The notes under the pieces were generated by a model that saw only the letters and a list, made by a program, of their open reading frames with translations, made no database searches and was not told the DNA's origin. Shown here in pieces: positions 54,132-61,870 of a stretch of DNA of 64,000 bases. Position 1 is the first letter of the stretch, and each line of letters opens with the position of its first letter. Made by a program: the position numbers and the translations under genes. Origin of the DNA: Mesorhizobium sp. YC-39 (lineage in GTDB: Bacteria; Pseudomonadota; Alphaproteobacteria; Rhizobiales; Rhizobiaceae); assembly GCF_025753795.1 (NCBI RefSeq), contig NZ_JAOWPS010000009.1, positions 1 through 64,000 on the forward strand, read 5' to 3'.

Positions 54132-54166
54132 TTTGATGCGATGTGTCTATGATGCGTTGGCGACTT

Positions 54167-54188
54167 GTTTCCATGTTAACATGGAAAC
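54167..54188. promoter_or_regulatory. 22-bp perfect palindrome, copy 1
   Basis: GTTTCCATGTT joined to its exact complement. Part of a longer direct repeat that recurs at 54404, including an upstream GTGATTT and TATGATG or CATGATG. Between oriT and the ParA/VirC1-like gene; likely a binding site for the partition-like proteins. Confidence 0.75.
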
Positions 54189-54403
54189 ATCGGCCCTCTG
54201 ATGGGCAGCCGGAAAACCGTAGTCGAAAAATGCGCAGTCGATGGGCCACCGGACCCCCTTTTTGCTGAAGATAGAAGCTGCGCAAAAACTGCCTCTTTAG
54301 CGAGCCCTTATCGATGCGCGCCTGGGTTGCCAAACCAGTCTTCCCCGTCGACAATGTCACCATGTTGCGACCGTGATTTCGTTTCATGCGTCCATGATGA
54401 CTT

Positions 54404-54425
54404 GTTTCCATGTTGACATCGAAAC
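54404..54425. promoter_or_regulatory. 22-bp palindrome, copy 2, before the ParA-like gene
   Basis: GTTTCCATGTT followed by GACATCGAAAC, differing from copy 1 at two bases. It ends 27 bp before the ATG of the ParA/VirC1-like gene, so it is well placed for autoregulation or as a centromere or overdrive-like site. The 215 bp between the copies holds no gene. Confidence 0.7.
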
Positions 54426-54452
54426 AAGGAGACAACGCCGGAAGGAGGCCCC

Positions 54453-55133
54453 ATGATCATCTCCGCTGCGATCCCAAAGGGCGGCACTGGCAAATCGACG
54501 ATGCTGCGCGCCCTCGCATCCGTCGCGCTGCATCGGGGCTATTCGGTCACTCTTATCGATGGCGACCGGCGGCAGAACATGAACCGCTGGTTCCAGATGC
54601 TGGGCGAAGCTGGCAATCGTCCTGACAGGCTCACGATGGTGAGCGCGATGACGCCGCAGGAAATCCTTCGCGCGGCAGCCACTCACAACGGGGAACGCTC
54701 GGTCGTCTTGATCGATACGGAAGGCACCACAAACGATAACCTCATGGCCGGGCTCTTCGCCGCCGACATTGTCGTCGTGCCGGTCTATTTTGCCCTCGAC
54801 GATGTGACCGCCGCTATCCAGATCACCGACCACTACATTCCGCTGGCGGTCGAGAGCCGGGGTAGACCGCTGCCTGCGATATTCGTGCTGACCAAGCAGA
54901 CCATCATCGATGGCAGGGCGCGAGCCCTGACCGAACTGCGCGCCATCATCCAGGCCAACGGCACGCCGATTGCTGAACACGTCCTGCACAATCGCGTTGC
55001 CTACCGCGACCTTCAGACCGGGCAGACCCTTTACAGCCCCGAGGTGCCTGACGCGAAGGCGGTTGCCGAGAGCGAAGGGGTCTTTGACGACCTTCTGCAA
55101 ACCTTCATCGAAGCCACAAGGAACGCGGCATGA
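54453..55133 (+). CDS. ParA/VirC1-like ATPase
   Basis: A 226-residue deviant-Walker ATPase: KGGTGKST at residues 9-16, DGDRRQN switch region and VVLIDTEGTTN. It lacks the N-terminal HTH of plasmid RepA/ParA proteins, as does VirC1, which binds overdrive beside the T-DNA border and raises relaxase-DNA numbers at the pole. Position next to oriT favours a VirC1-like role; partition of an element is the alternative. GGAGG precedes the ATG; 4-bp overlap with the next gene. Confidence 0.8.
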   Translation: MIISAAIPKGGTGKSTMLRALASVALHRGYSVTLIDGDRRQNMNRWFQMLGEAGNRPDRLTMVSAMTPQEILRAAATHNGERSVVLIDTEGTTNDNLMAGLFAADIVVVPVYFALDDVTAAIQITDHYIPLAVESRGRPLPAIFVLTKQTIIDGRARALTELRAIIQANGTPIAEHVLHNRVAYRDLQTGQTLYSPEVPDAKAVAESEGVFDDLLQTFIEATRNAA

Positions 55134-55537
55134 GTGAAGAAACCGCACCGAAACCCGGTGACGACAAGAAAGCCCGCATGATGAAGGCGATCTCCACGCA
55201 GCCGCCGGCGCTGCCCAGCATGTTCATCCCACCGAAGGCCGGGCCGTCAGGGATCAAGGAGCAAGCTGCGCCACCGATGCAGGAGCCGACAAAGCCGTCC
55301 CCGGCAGTCGGGCCTGATTTCCGCAAGCTGCTGCGGCAGGGTCAGAAAAAGGACCCCATCGCCGGAAAGAAGATTCGCGAGGAGGAGATGATCCGCTGTG
55401 GCTACTATTTGACGGCTGCGGAGCAGCGGCAGTTCAAGTTGCTGGCGATCAGCAATGGGCACAGCATGACCGAACTGCTGCGAAAGGCTGTCCAGGACTA
55501 TATCCGCATTCATAAGCACAAACTGCCAAAGGAATAG
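55130..55537 (+). CDS. Ribbon-helix-helix partner of the ParA-like ATPase (VirC2-like)
   Basis: A 135-residue protein: a Pro-rich flexible first half and a C-terminal ribbon-helix-helix-like region (YYLTAAEQRQFKLLAISNGH, SMTELLRKAVQDYI). This is the layout of VirC2, which binds overdrive together with VirC1. It overlaps the ATPase gene by 4 bp. It may bind the twin palindromes at 54167 and 54404 (inference). Confidence 0.7.
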   Translation: MSEETAPKPGDDKKARMMKAISTQPPALPSMFIPPKAGPSGIKEQAAPPMQEPTKPSPAVGPDFRKLLRQGQKKDPIAGKKIREEEMIRCGYYLTAAEQRQFKLLAISNGHSMTELLRKAVQDYIRIHKHKLPKE

Positions 55538-55601
55538 TCGGCGGTTTGGAGTCGCTGTCACTTGCTGTAGCGGTTGATGTTCGCGGCTCTTTGCGACGCG
55601 C

Positions 55602-55640
55602 AAAAAAAGGGCCCGCGACGGTGTGTTCCGTCGCGGGCCC
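55602..55640 (-). terminator. Strong intrinsic terminator
   Basis: GGGCCCGCGACGG, loop TGTGTTC and CGTCGCGGGCCC form a near-perfect 12-bp stem. On the minus strand it is followed by seven T's (A-run 55602-55608). It ends the leftward transcript of the genes from 56376, and its stem could also slow rightward transcription from the ATPase operon. Confidence 0.9.
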
Positions 55641-55653
55641 TGAGACGTGTTGC

Positions 55654-55995
55654 CTACTTGGGTTGGTTGAGGTTTTTCAGCACCTGGCCGAAGATTGTGT
55701 CTCGCATTGGACGCCCGCTGGCTGCCGCTTTGTCGTCGGCCAGCTTTGCGGCCAGTCTGGGCGACAGCGGCATGAAGTCGTAGCCGTGTGAGATGGCTGC
55801 GCGGTGAAGATCCTCAAGCGTTTCGAACGCGCGATCGTGGGTGCCGAGCCAAAGACCGGGCTCGTCGGTTTCTTCGTGCGGGAACGCTTGCAGGAAGTAG
55901 GTTCGAAGTGGCGGATCGTAGCCGATGACAGCGTCTGGGTCCGAGCGGTCCTGTCCGGTGACGGTGCCAGTGACAGTGATGGTGTAGCGGCTCAT
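55654..55995 (-). CDS. Conserved-type hypothetical protein of the leading region
   Basis: A 113-residue soluble protein (MSRYTITVTGTVTG, PPLRTYFLQAFPHEETDE) with AAGGAGG directly before the ATG and a strong terminator right after the stop. No function known to me. It lies 57 bp after the DUF736 gene and shares its direction, so it is probably co-transcribed. As part of the conjugative leading region it may be expressed early in recipients (inference). Confidence 0.65.
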   Translation of the reverse strand: MSRYTITVTGTVTGQDRSDPDAVIGYDPPLRTYFLQAFPHEETDEPGLWLGTHDRAFETLEDLHRAAISHGYDFMPLSPRLAAKLADDKAAASGRPMRDTIFGQVLKNLNQPK

Positions 55996-56052
55996 TGCAA
56001 CCTCCTTTTGCCGGTGGGGAGCCGGCCCCTTGCGGGGCCGGCCACCGATGCC

Positions 56053-56376
56053 TCACTGGGGGTTGTTCCAGAGGATGACCTTCTTGTTTTCCTCGCCGCC
56101 TGGGGCGGGAGCGAGATTGCCGAAGATGACGCCGATCTCGGGGGCCTCCAGCTTGACCGAGAGGTACTCCTCGCCCGAACGCTGCGAGATGCGGTGCCAG
56201 CCGGCTCCGATCTCGAAGCCCGTGCGCTTGTTGACGATCCGGTAGTCAGGGGCGTCCTCGCGCGACTTGTTGGTGTTCGGGATGAGGGTGATCGGGGCGT
56301 TGACCCGGAGAGTGGCAAAGACGCCTTCCATCGAGCCGTCGGCCTTGGTGGTGAGGTTTGCGATCGTGGTGGCCAT
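56053..56376 (-). CDS. DUF736 family protein
   Basis: A 107-residue DUF736 protein, a family common on rhizobial plasmids and integrative elements: LRVNAPITLIPN, PDYRIVNKRTGFEIGAGWHR and YLSVKLEAPE. Function unknown. GGAG precedes the ATG. It starts 12 bp from a ~260-bp nested palindrome, the most striking structure in the leading region. Confidence 0.9.
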   Translation of the reverse strand: MATTIANLTTKADGSMEGVFATLRVNAPITLIPNTNKSREDAPDYRIVNKRTGFEIGAGWHRISQRSGEEYLSVKLEAPEIGVIFGNLAPAPGGEENKKVILWNNPQ

Positions 56377-56387
56377 GGTAGTTCTCC

Positions 56388-56646
56388 TTCGGTTGCATCG
56401 GGACCATTCCCGATGGCGCCAAAGGAGAGGGCCGTCCTGCTGCGGTCATCTCGGCGAAAATTCTGGAAAATTCTATTTGCCGAAAAATAGCGGGCAGGCC
56501 CTTCGCCTGCCCGCAGACAAAAACAGAAATCGAATTTTCCTGAATATTCGCCGAGTGTACCCCCAACGGGGGTTGACCGCACAAAGCAGGCGGTCGTCTA
56601 CAAAGGCGACATGAAACGGGAATGGCCCCGGATGCGACCGAAGGAA
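56388..56646. repeat. ~260-bp nested imperfect palindrome upstream of DUF736
   Basis: Three levels of inverted symmetry share nearly one centre. Core: GCGGGCAGGC / GCCTGCCCGC (56490-56514). Middle: arms of about 28 bp at 56451 and 56554, starting TCGGCGAA(A/T)ATTC, with about three mismatches. Outer: CCTTCGGTTGCATCGGGACC at 56388 against its near-complement at 56617-56646, with the spacers between also related. A small extra hairpin ACCCCCAACGGGGGT sits at 56558. Confidence 0.9.
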
Positions 56647-57081
56647 AAGAACTCAGGCCGCCATCGCCAGACCGCCGACGCAACGCTGCCGGATCGCAGG
56701 AACATGCTGCAGCCTCTCGGGTCAAATCGTCGGCATTGCCAACACATCGAACAGCAGCCCGGCGCGTGACCGCCTTGCGTGTTCGGTATGGCGGCATAGC
56801 GATTTCGAGATCGGGGCCAGCTGGCAGCGGCCTTCACGCCCCTCGGGGATGGTACCGCGCAGTCAGGCTGGATGACCCGGCAAGCCAAGATGTGTTCGGC
56901 ACGCTTGCACCCGCTTCAGAGGCGAGAAAAGATGATCATCCGCACAAAGCCCTGCGGCTCTGCGCGTGGACCGGTTTCGAAAGGGGCCGGCTCCGTCCGC
57001 ACACACAAGTGGATTAGGCGGCGAGGAGCCGGATCAACATATCGGATTGAACCCGCCGGGCTGTCGGCGGGACCGCATCCA
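56647..57081. other. GC-rich region without recognised gene
   Basis: Short frames exist on both strands but none has a ribosome site and recognisable protein pattern together. It may hold promoter parts for the leftward genes or decayed sequence. Confidence 0.45.
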
Positions 57082-57615
57082 TCATCCTGGCAACGCCAGA
57101 CGCTCGTCCGGCGTCATGCGGGCTTCGGCTTGGCGTCGAATGTCCGGACCGGCATGGCGGAGCATGGCGCACCAGTCCTCCACATTGTACGTCGTCGCCA
57201 TCCGGCCCCTGGCCAGATCGTAAATGACGCAGGGCTTGTTCGCGATGGCGAGCCGAAGCACGTTGACGGCCGTACCGGGTGATGCGCCGTCCCAGACCAT
57301 CATGCCAAAGTCGGCGCGCCGCGCCATCTCCCGGTCCTTGGCGGCGTCGACCCAGTATCCTGTGGCGCCCTCAGGAGAAGGAACATGGTAGGCGGCCCAG
57401 TCGCCCAGATTGTTGTGGGGTTCCTTGCCGGCATGGAAGACCCCGACATGCTCGTACTTGTAGCCGGCGAGCAGGCCCTGCGCCTCGGCATCGGCTCCCG
57501 ACGCGTCGCCAACCAGCACGCCGTGCTCGGCAGCAACGATTGCGCCGATGCGAGCGATGGCAGGTTCCGGCAGCTCGAATATCTCGCGTGATCCACCTAT
57601 GAATATCATCGACAT
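57082..57615 (-). CDS. SLOG-like Rossmann-fold protein
   Basis: A 177-residue protein with a nucleotide-binding Rossmann look: MIFIGGSREI at the start, VLVGDASGADAEAQGLLAGY, then MARRADFGMMVWDG and NKPCVIYDLA. This matches the SLOG superfamily (relatives of DprA, LOG and DUF2493), whose members bind nucleotides or NAD-like ligands. AGAAGGGAAAG precedes the ATG at 57615. A related DUF2493 protein is encoded at 59457, both in the leading region. Function unknown. Confidence 0.6.
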   Translation of the reverse strand: MSMIFIGGSREIFELPEPAIARIGAIVAAEHGVLVGDASGADAEAQGLLAGYKYEHVGVFHAGKEPHNNLGDWAAYHVPSPEGATGYWVDAAKDREMARRADFGMMVWDGASPGTAVNVLRLAIANKPCVIYDLARGRMATTYNVEDWCAMLRHAGPDIRRQAEARMTPDERLALPG

Positions 57616-57815
57616 CGTGACTTTCCCTTCTCTCCAGCGTCCCCCGCCCCGCGCCGGCCGCCCTCTCCCCCTGATCCTGCGCGAGGGATCGTCGCCCGAA
57701 GGCCGAGACGGCGAAGCCGGCTCGGGGAGCGGCGGGACGCCGCGACGACAGCCCGGCCGGCCGCAGGCCGGCGCGCCCGGACCCCGCCGCCGCCGGAGGC
57801 GTTACGCGCGTGCAG

Positions 57816-58285
57816 TTAGCGGCCTTTGTCGGCCAGCCAGAGGCTCACGTCCTGGATCGAGCGCATGAGCACCCACGGATTGTCTCGCGCGGGAATCAAG
57901 CCCCAGCTCTGCCAGTAGCGGTCGGCCTCGGCGTCGATCGCCCGCACCACCAACGCGCGGCCGCCGACGAAGCGGCGCCGGCGACGCAGAGCGTCCTGGA
58001 CCAGGCCGCTGCCGACGCCTTACCCAGCATGGTGGTGGACGGCGAGTTATCCGATCAACAGTGTCGGATCGGGCCGTCGGTCGGTGCGGATGGCGCGCGG
58101 TGCGCTGTTTGGCTGGATTACGCCCGGAGCGAGGTCGTAATAGCCGACGACTGTTCCCTCGTCGTGAACGATCAGGACGCGGGTGAACCCGCGGACCTGG
58201 TTCGTTCGCGCGAAGCCGGCCAGCCGCAATAGAAGCTGTCGAGGCGGTGCGCCTCGTCAAGGTGTTCGATGCCTGAAAGCGCCAC
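57816..58285 (-). pseudogene. Frameshifted GNAT (TacT-type) toxin
   Basis: Begins GTG at 58285 directly after the antitoxin stop with IEHLDEAHRLDSFYCG. The family sequence continues in other frames: VLIVHDEGTVVGYYDLAPG (to 58047) and then ALVVRAIDAEADRYWQSWGL, NPWVLM to 57816. At least two frame changes are needed, and an internal piece seems missing after FYCG, so no active toxin is made. Confidence 0.75.
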
Positions 58286-58567
58286 CTAGCGGTCCCAGGG
58301 CGGGGATCGGCGCAGCCGCTCGGCCGCCTTCGGCGGCGACGCAGCGGCGGGGGATGAGATCGCCTGCATGAAGGCGTCATAGGCTTGCGGGGACACGCGG
58401 ATGACGGTTTCGTTGAGGATGGCAGCCTGGGCCTCGTGGAGTGCTGCGCGCCGCATGAACTCCGTGCGCGACAGGCCGAGCAGCTCGGCGCCGCGGTCGA
58501 TGATGGTGAGATCATCCTCGCGAAACCGCATCGAGACGGATATCTTCCTTTCTGCGGCGGCGGCCAT
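58286..58567 (-). CDS. DUF1778 (TacA-type) antitoxin
   Basis: A 93-residue ribbon-helix-helix antitoxin: KISVSMRFREDDLTIIDRGA, LLGLSRTEFMRRAA, then ETVIRVSPQAYDAFMQAISS. It represses its operon and neutralises a GNAT toxin in related systems. The reading frame is intact although the downstream toxin is broken. ATG 58567 follows AGGAA and fits better than 58594. Confidence 0.85.
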   Translation of the reverse strand: MAAAAERKISVSMRFREDDLTIIDRGAELLGLSRTEFMRRAALHEAQAAILNETVIRVSPQAYDAFMQAISSPAAASPPKAAERLRRSPPWDR

Positions 58568-58724
58568 GGTGTGTTCCTGTGCTGGAATGGACATACGTCG
58601 ATGCGATGCAGCATGACACTGGATTTGTGTGACGCCATTCCTGTTCCTGGGACCGGCGTACAGGCATGCGGAAACCGCGGACTGATCCGATCCGAGGTAT
58701 GCTCCCTGCCGCGAAAAGAGAACG

Positions 58725-59147
58725 TCAATCCAGACGGCTGACGCGGCGGCCCTCGCTGCGCGCTTCGATAAAGGCGCCTGCGATCTTCATCATGAATGCC
58801 TTGCTGAAACGACCGAGGGGCTTACCGTCGGATTCGATGTACCAGGAGCGTTCGGCAATATCGTAGTTGTATTCGTCAACCACGATCCAGCAGCGTTTGA
58901 GATCGGCCAGACCGGCGCGGCGACACTCGATAGCGGAAACTTCCAAACCGACCCGATCGCTGGTCGGTGGCTGGGTGGTTATCGCCAGGAGCGCGAGATG
59001 AGTCAGGCCATCTCTTGCGCCGCGGACAGCGATGACCACGCAGGTCGGTCGGCTCTTGCGGCCTTCCGTTTCGCCGCGCTCGTGTTGCCATGCCCAAAGA
59101 TATGGGTAGGAGATCACCTGACCAGGCAGAAATCTACCGCTCATCAT
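58725..59147 (-). CDS. Putative toxin, PemK/MazF-like fold
   Basis: A 140-residue protein beginning FLPGQVISYPYLWAWQHERG, then GRKSRPTCVVIAVR, a pattern like PemK/MazF ribonuclease toxins (PGDIV...KSRPVLVI). Its start overlaps the 3' end of the Phd-type antitoxin gene, the usual order for such pairs. GGGAAGGA precedes the ATG at 59147; a second ATG follows directly. The C-terminal half (SWYIESDGKPLGRF) is less typical, so the family call is moderate. Confidence 0.65.
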   Translation of the reverse strand: MMSGRFLPGQVISYPYLWAWQHERGETEGRKSRPTCVVIAVRGARDGLTHLALLAITTQPPTSDRVGLEVSAIECRRAGLADLKRCWIVVDEYNYDIAERSWYIESDGKPLGRFSKAFMMKIAGAFIEARSEGRRVSRLD

Positions 59148-59394
59148 CGTATCCTTCCCCGCGCGCCAATCGGTCAATCTCGGCGGCGAAGAGTTCCGTG
59201 TGTTCCTCCGGCATCTCGGAGACATGGTATGCGCGGCGGGGATCGCCGCCGACGCGCATCCGTTCGTAGTGCTCGTAGCTCATCAGCACGAACCGGGGTT
59301 TCCGGTGCTTGGTGAGAATAACGGGTTCGCGGCTGGCAACGTCGGTGACGTCGCCAACCTGCTTGTTGAGATCCCCCGTCGTGAACTGGCGCAT
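59134..59394 (-). CDS. Phd/YefM-type antitoxin
   Basis: An 86-residue Phd-like protein: QFTTGDLNKQVGDVTDVASR, EPVILTKHRKPRFVLMSYEH, and an acidic C-terminus that would cap the toxin. AAGGAG precedes the ATG. Upstream on the plus strand TCTGGATTTTCTGGATTT repeats (about 59429-59446) could be its operator. Forms an operon with the toxin gene, overlapping by 14 bp. Confidence 0.85.
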   Translation of the reverse strand: MRQFTTGDLNKQVGDVTDVASREPVILTKHRKPRFVLMSYEHYERMRVGGDPRRAYHVSEMPEEHTELFAAEIDRLARGEGYDDER

Positions 59395-59456
59395 GGCTGG
59401 ACTCCTTGATCATCTCCATATTATCTGGATTTTCTGGATTTGCAAGAAAACGGCGC

Positions 59457-60395
59457 TCACGCGCCGCCCTCCACGAACCGCCAGACGGGAATGCCCAGCC
59501 GACGCGCCTTGTCGGCAAGGTTATCGGTGATGCCGGAGCCGGGAAAGACGATCAGGCCGTAGGGCACCACGGAGAGAAGCTGGTCGTTGCGGCGGAACGG
59601 AGCCGCCTTGGCGTGCCGGGTCCAGTCAGGCTTGAAGGCGATCTGGGTGACCTTGCGGTTCTCGGCCCAGCAGGCGGCGATACGCTCAGCGCCGCGCGGG
59701 CTGCCGCCGTGGAGCAGAACCATGTCGGGATGTTTTTCGCGGGCCTTGTCGAGCGCGTCCCAGATCCGGTCGTGATCGTTGCAGTCGAGGCCGCCGGCGA
59801 AGGCGATCTTGGTCCCGGCTGGAACGAGCACCTCGGTTTCGGCGTGGCGACGGGCGGCGAGGAAGTCGCGGGAGTCGATTACCGCAGCGGTCATCGCCTG
59901 GTGGCTTACCTTGGAGCCGGTGCGCGGTCGCCATGCCGATCCGGTTTGTGCCTCGTAGAGATCGGCGGCCTGATCGCGCATGATTTCGAGCACGTTGCGG
60001 CGCTCGATATAGCTGATGCCTTCCGCGGTCAGCCGCTCCAGCTCGACGGACTTCACCTCCGAGCCGTCCTGCTCATGCTGGCTTGAGCGCTGGGCTTCCT
60101 CGTTGCGGTCGAGGCTGCGGGCGACGCGCTCGGCGGCACGGTGGAAGACGTTTGCGAAGGACCAGAGCAGGTCGTCGAGATCGGGTTCGAGCCTGGTGTC
60201 GCCGAGCATGCCGGCGAAGGTTTCCACGATCCCGGCCAGGCCAGCCCGGATCACTTCGTCGTCGGGAAGTGGCCGAGGATCAGGTTCGTCCTGATGCGGG
60301 CGGTGGCCGTACATCTGAAGTTCGAGGATGACGCGGTCGGTCGGCGAGGAGGCGTGGTACGGCTCGTAGGCGTCGAGAGGAAGATCGTAGGTCAT
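59457..60395 (-). CDS. DUF2493 (SLOG) protein
   Basis: A 312-residue protein. The C-terminal ~120 residues are DUF2493: KIAFAGGLDCNDHDRIWDAL, DMVLLHGGSPRGAERIAACW, YGLIVFPGSGITDNLADKAR. The N-terminal half is helical and charged. DUF2493 proteins are common on alphaproteobacterial mobile elements; the SLOG fold suggests nucleotide binding. Start 60395 has GGAG upstream. 60396-60642 is a GC-rich spacer without a gene. Confidence 0.8.
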   Translation of the reverse strand: MTYDLPLDAYEPYHASSPTDRVILELQMYGHRPHQDEPDPRPLPDDEVIRAGLAGIVETFAGMLGDTRLEPDLDDLLWSFANVFHRAAERVARSLDRNEEAQRSSQHEQDGSEVKSVELERLTAEGISYIERRNVLEIMRDQAADLYEAQTGSAWRPRTGSKVSHQAMTAAVIDSRDFLAARRHAETEVLVPAGTKIAFAGGLDCNDHDRIWDALDKAREKHPDMVLLHGGSPRGAERIAACWAENRKVTQIAFKPDWTRHAKAAPFRRNDQLLSVVPYGLIVFPGSGITDNLADKARRLGIPVWRFVEGGA

Positions 60396-60642
60396 GGCGT
60401 GTCTCCGTCGGTTGTGGCCGCGCCTATCGCGGCCTGACAGCGCATCCCGGCCGCGCCCCGGGCGCGGCCGCACCGAAGGCCGGAGCGCGAGCGAAGGACG
60501 GCGCAGCCGTTGCGGCCGTGACCGGGGGGTGGCAGGGGTCGCCTCTCAGGCAGGCCGCGGGCGCGGCCTCTCCGGTGGAGCGCCGCCATGTTTGCAGGCT
60601 ATCAGGCGAGGCAGCGCCGGCCCGCGTGCCGGCCCGACCCAT

Positions 60643-60885
60643 TCATCCGGGCGGCAGGAAGAGACGGGCATCCTCCGGGACGAGTTGACCGCTGAGCGAT
60701 GCGGCGAGATGGGCCGGGCCGAGATGACGCAGATCGTCGTTGAAGTCGCCGAGCTGCGGCCGCAACACCAGGGCAAGGATCCCTGACTCGCCCGCGCGCT
60801 GGCTGAGGCGCTCGATGCCCTGACGGCCGGCGGTGTCGGCATCAGCTGCGATGTAGAGGCGACGGCAGCCAGGCGGGAAGGTCAG
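60643..60885 (-). pseudogene. C-terminal fragment of a Toprim-domain primase-like gene
   Basis: Minus-strand codons read GCRRLYIAADADTAGRQGIE and GDFNDDLRHLGPAHLAA, ending LFLPPG before a stop at 60643. The Asp-Ala-Asp of the Toprim domain is visible. Upstream, at about 60880, the sequence switches abruptly to recombinase sequence on the other strand, so the 5' part was removed by rearrangement. Confidence 0.75.
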
Positions 60886-60890
60886 GCCGG

Positions 60891-61079
60891 CAGCACGGCG
60901 TCGACCGCTCGGTCATCGCTCTGTGGCTGGGCCACGAGTCGGTCGAAACCACCGCCATCTATCTTCAGGCCGACATGAAGCTCAAGGAGCAAGCTCTGGC
61001 AAGGACCGACACGGCCGACATCCGGTTGGGCCGCTACAAGCCCGACGACCATCTCCTCACATTCCTGAAGAGCCTCTGA
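60891..61079 (+). pseudogene. C-terminal fragment of a tyrosine recombinase
   Basis: Plus-strand codons read GVDRSVIALWLGHESVETTA then IYLQADMKLKEQALART and end LLTFLKSL at 61079. It contains the conserved GHES...Y block with the catalytic Tyr. The N-terminal part is missing; the fragment abuts the truncated Toprim gene. Confidence 0.8.
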
Positions 61080-61154
61080 TAATGCAGACACAAAAGCCAC
61101 AAATCGCCCGCATTCTTTGGCCTCCCGGTCGCCACTCGGAATAATCCGGCACTC

Positions 61155-61870
61155 GGAGTTATGGCGCAGATCGTGCAGGCGAGGACGGCGAGCCGACGTC
61201 GATCTGATGCCAGCCTTGTCGACCAGCCTGTCGAAGGTCTCCTTGACGGCAATGTAGCGTAGCGGCCGGTTGCGCTTGTCGATGAACACCGGATCATCGT
61301 CTGAGCCGGGCCCGCGACGTGCCAGGTATCGCTGCAAGCCGGCCGCCGCCGTATCGTGCAGCGGCACCAATCGCGTCTTGCGGAACTTGGTCTCGCGGGT
61401 CAGCAGACCGTCGCGGGTCACGTCCGCGATCGTCAGCTTTAGGGCTTCGGAGATCCTGAGCCCTGTGGATGAGAGCAGCGCGATCAAGGTCGCTTGCGTG
61501 TGCGGGCGTAAGTCGCGCATTGGCCGAAGCCGCAGCGCAGCTTCGACCAGCCGACTGATCTTGTCTGTCGTGTAGATGTGCGGCGTGCGACGCTTCTTAC
61601 GGGCGCCGAGGTGATTTGCAGGCGGCAGCTCGTGCCCGACGTCCTCCACCCGGACATGGTGTACGAAGTGACAGACGGCTCTTAGCCGTGCATCCCGTTG
61701 CGCGACAGATGGTCCCAGCGCGGCCCAGTCGATCGCTGTTTTTGTCTGGACGTACGTTTGTCCGCGTGCGGTCGCGAAGGCGGCAAAGCTCTTCAGCAGG
61801 TACTCCGCGGTCGACATCGCGAAGCCCGTAGCCGGCGGAGCGCGAGATAGGTCTCGATGGCGTCGAGCAT
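61155..61870 (-). pseudogene. Truncated, frameshifted tyrosine recombinase
   Basis: From the ATG at 61870, overlapping the upstream recombinase stop, the reading is MLDAIETYLALRR; it then needs a one-base shift near 61832 to continue TGFAMSTAEYLLKSFAAFA. The catalytic domain opens SSTGLRISEALKL (first Arg) and reaches RPRLHDLRHN, where homology stops at about 61155. The last His and Tyr are gone. At 61130-61160 near-repeats CACTCGGAATAAT and CACTCGGAGTTAT mark the break. Confidence 0.75.

Noticed and set aside
57802..58728. 308-codon minus-strand frame over the toxin-antitoxin locus
   Set aside because: Arg/Pro-rich shadow frame; the DUF1778 antitoxin and GNAT fragments lie in other frames of the same strand.
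61441..61460. GTCAGCTTT similar to a tts box
   Set aside because: Only the first nine bases match, and it is within the coding part of a decayed recombinase on the opposite strand.
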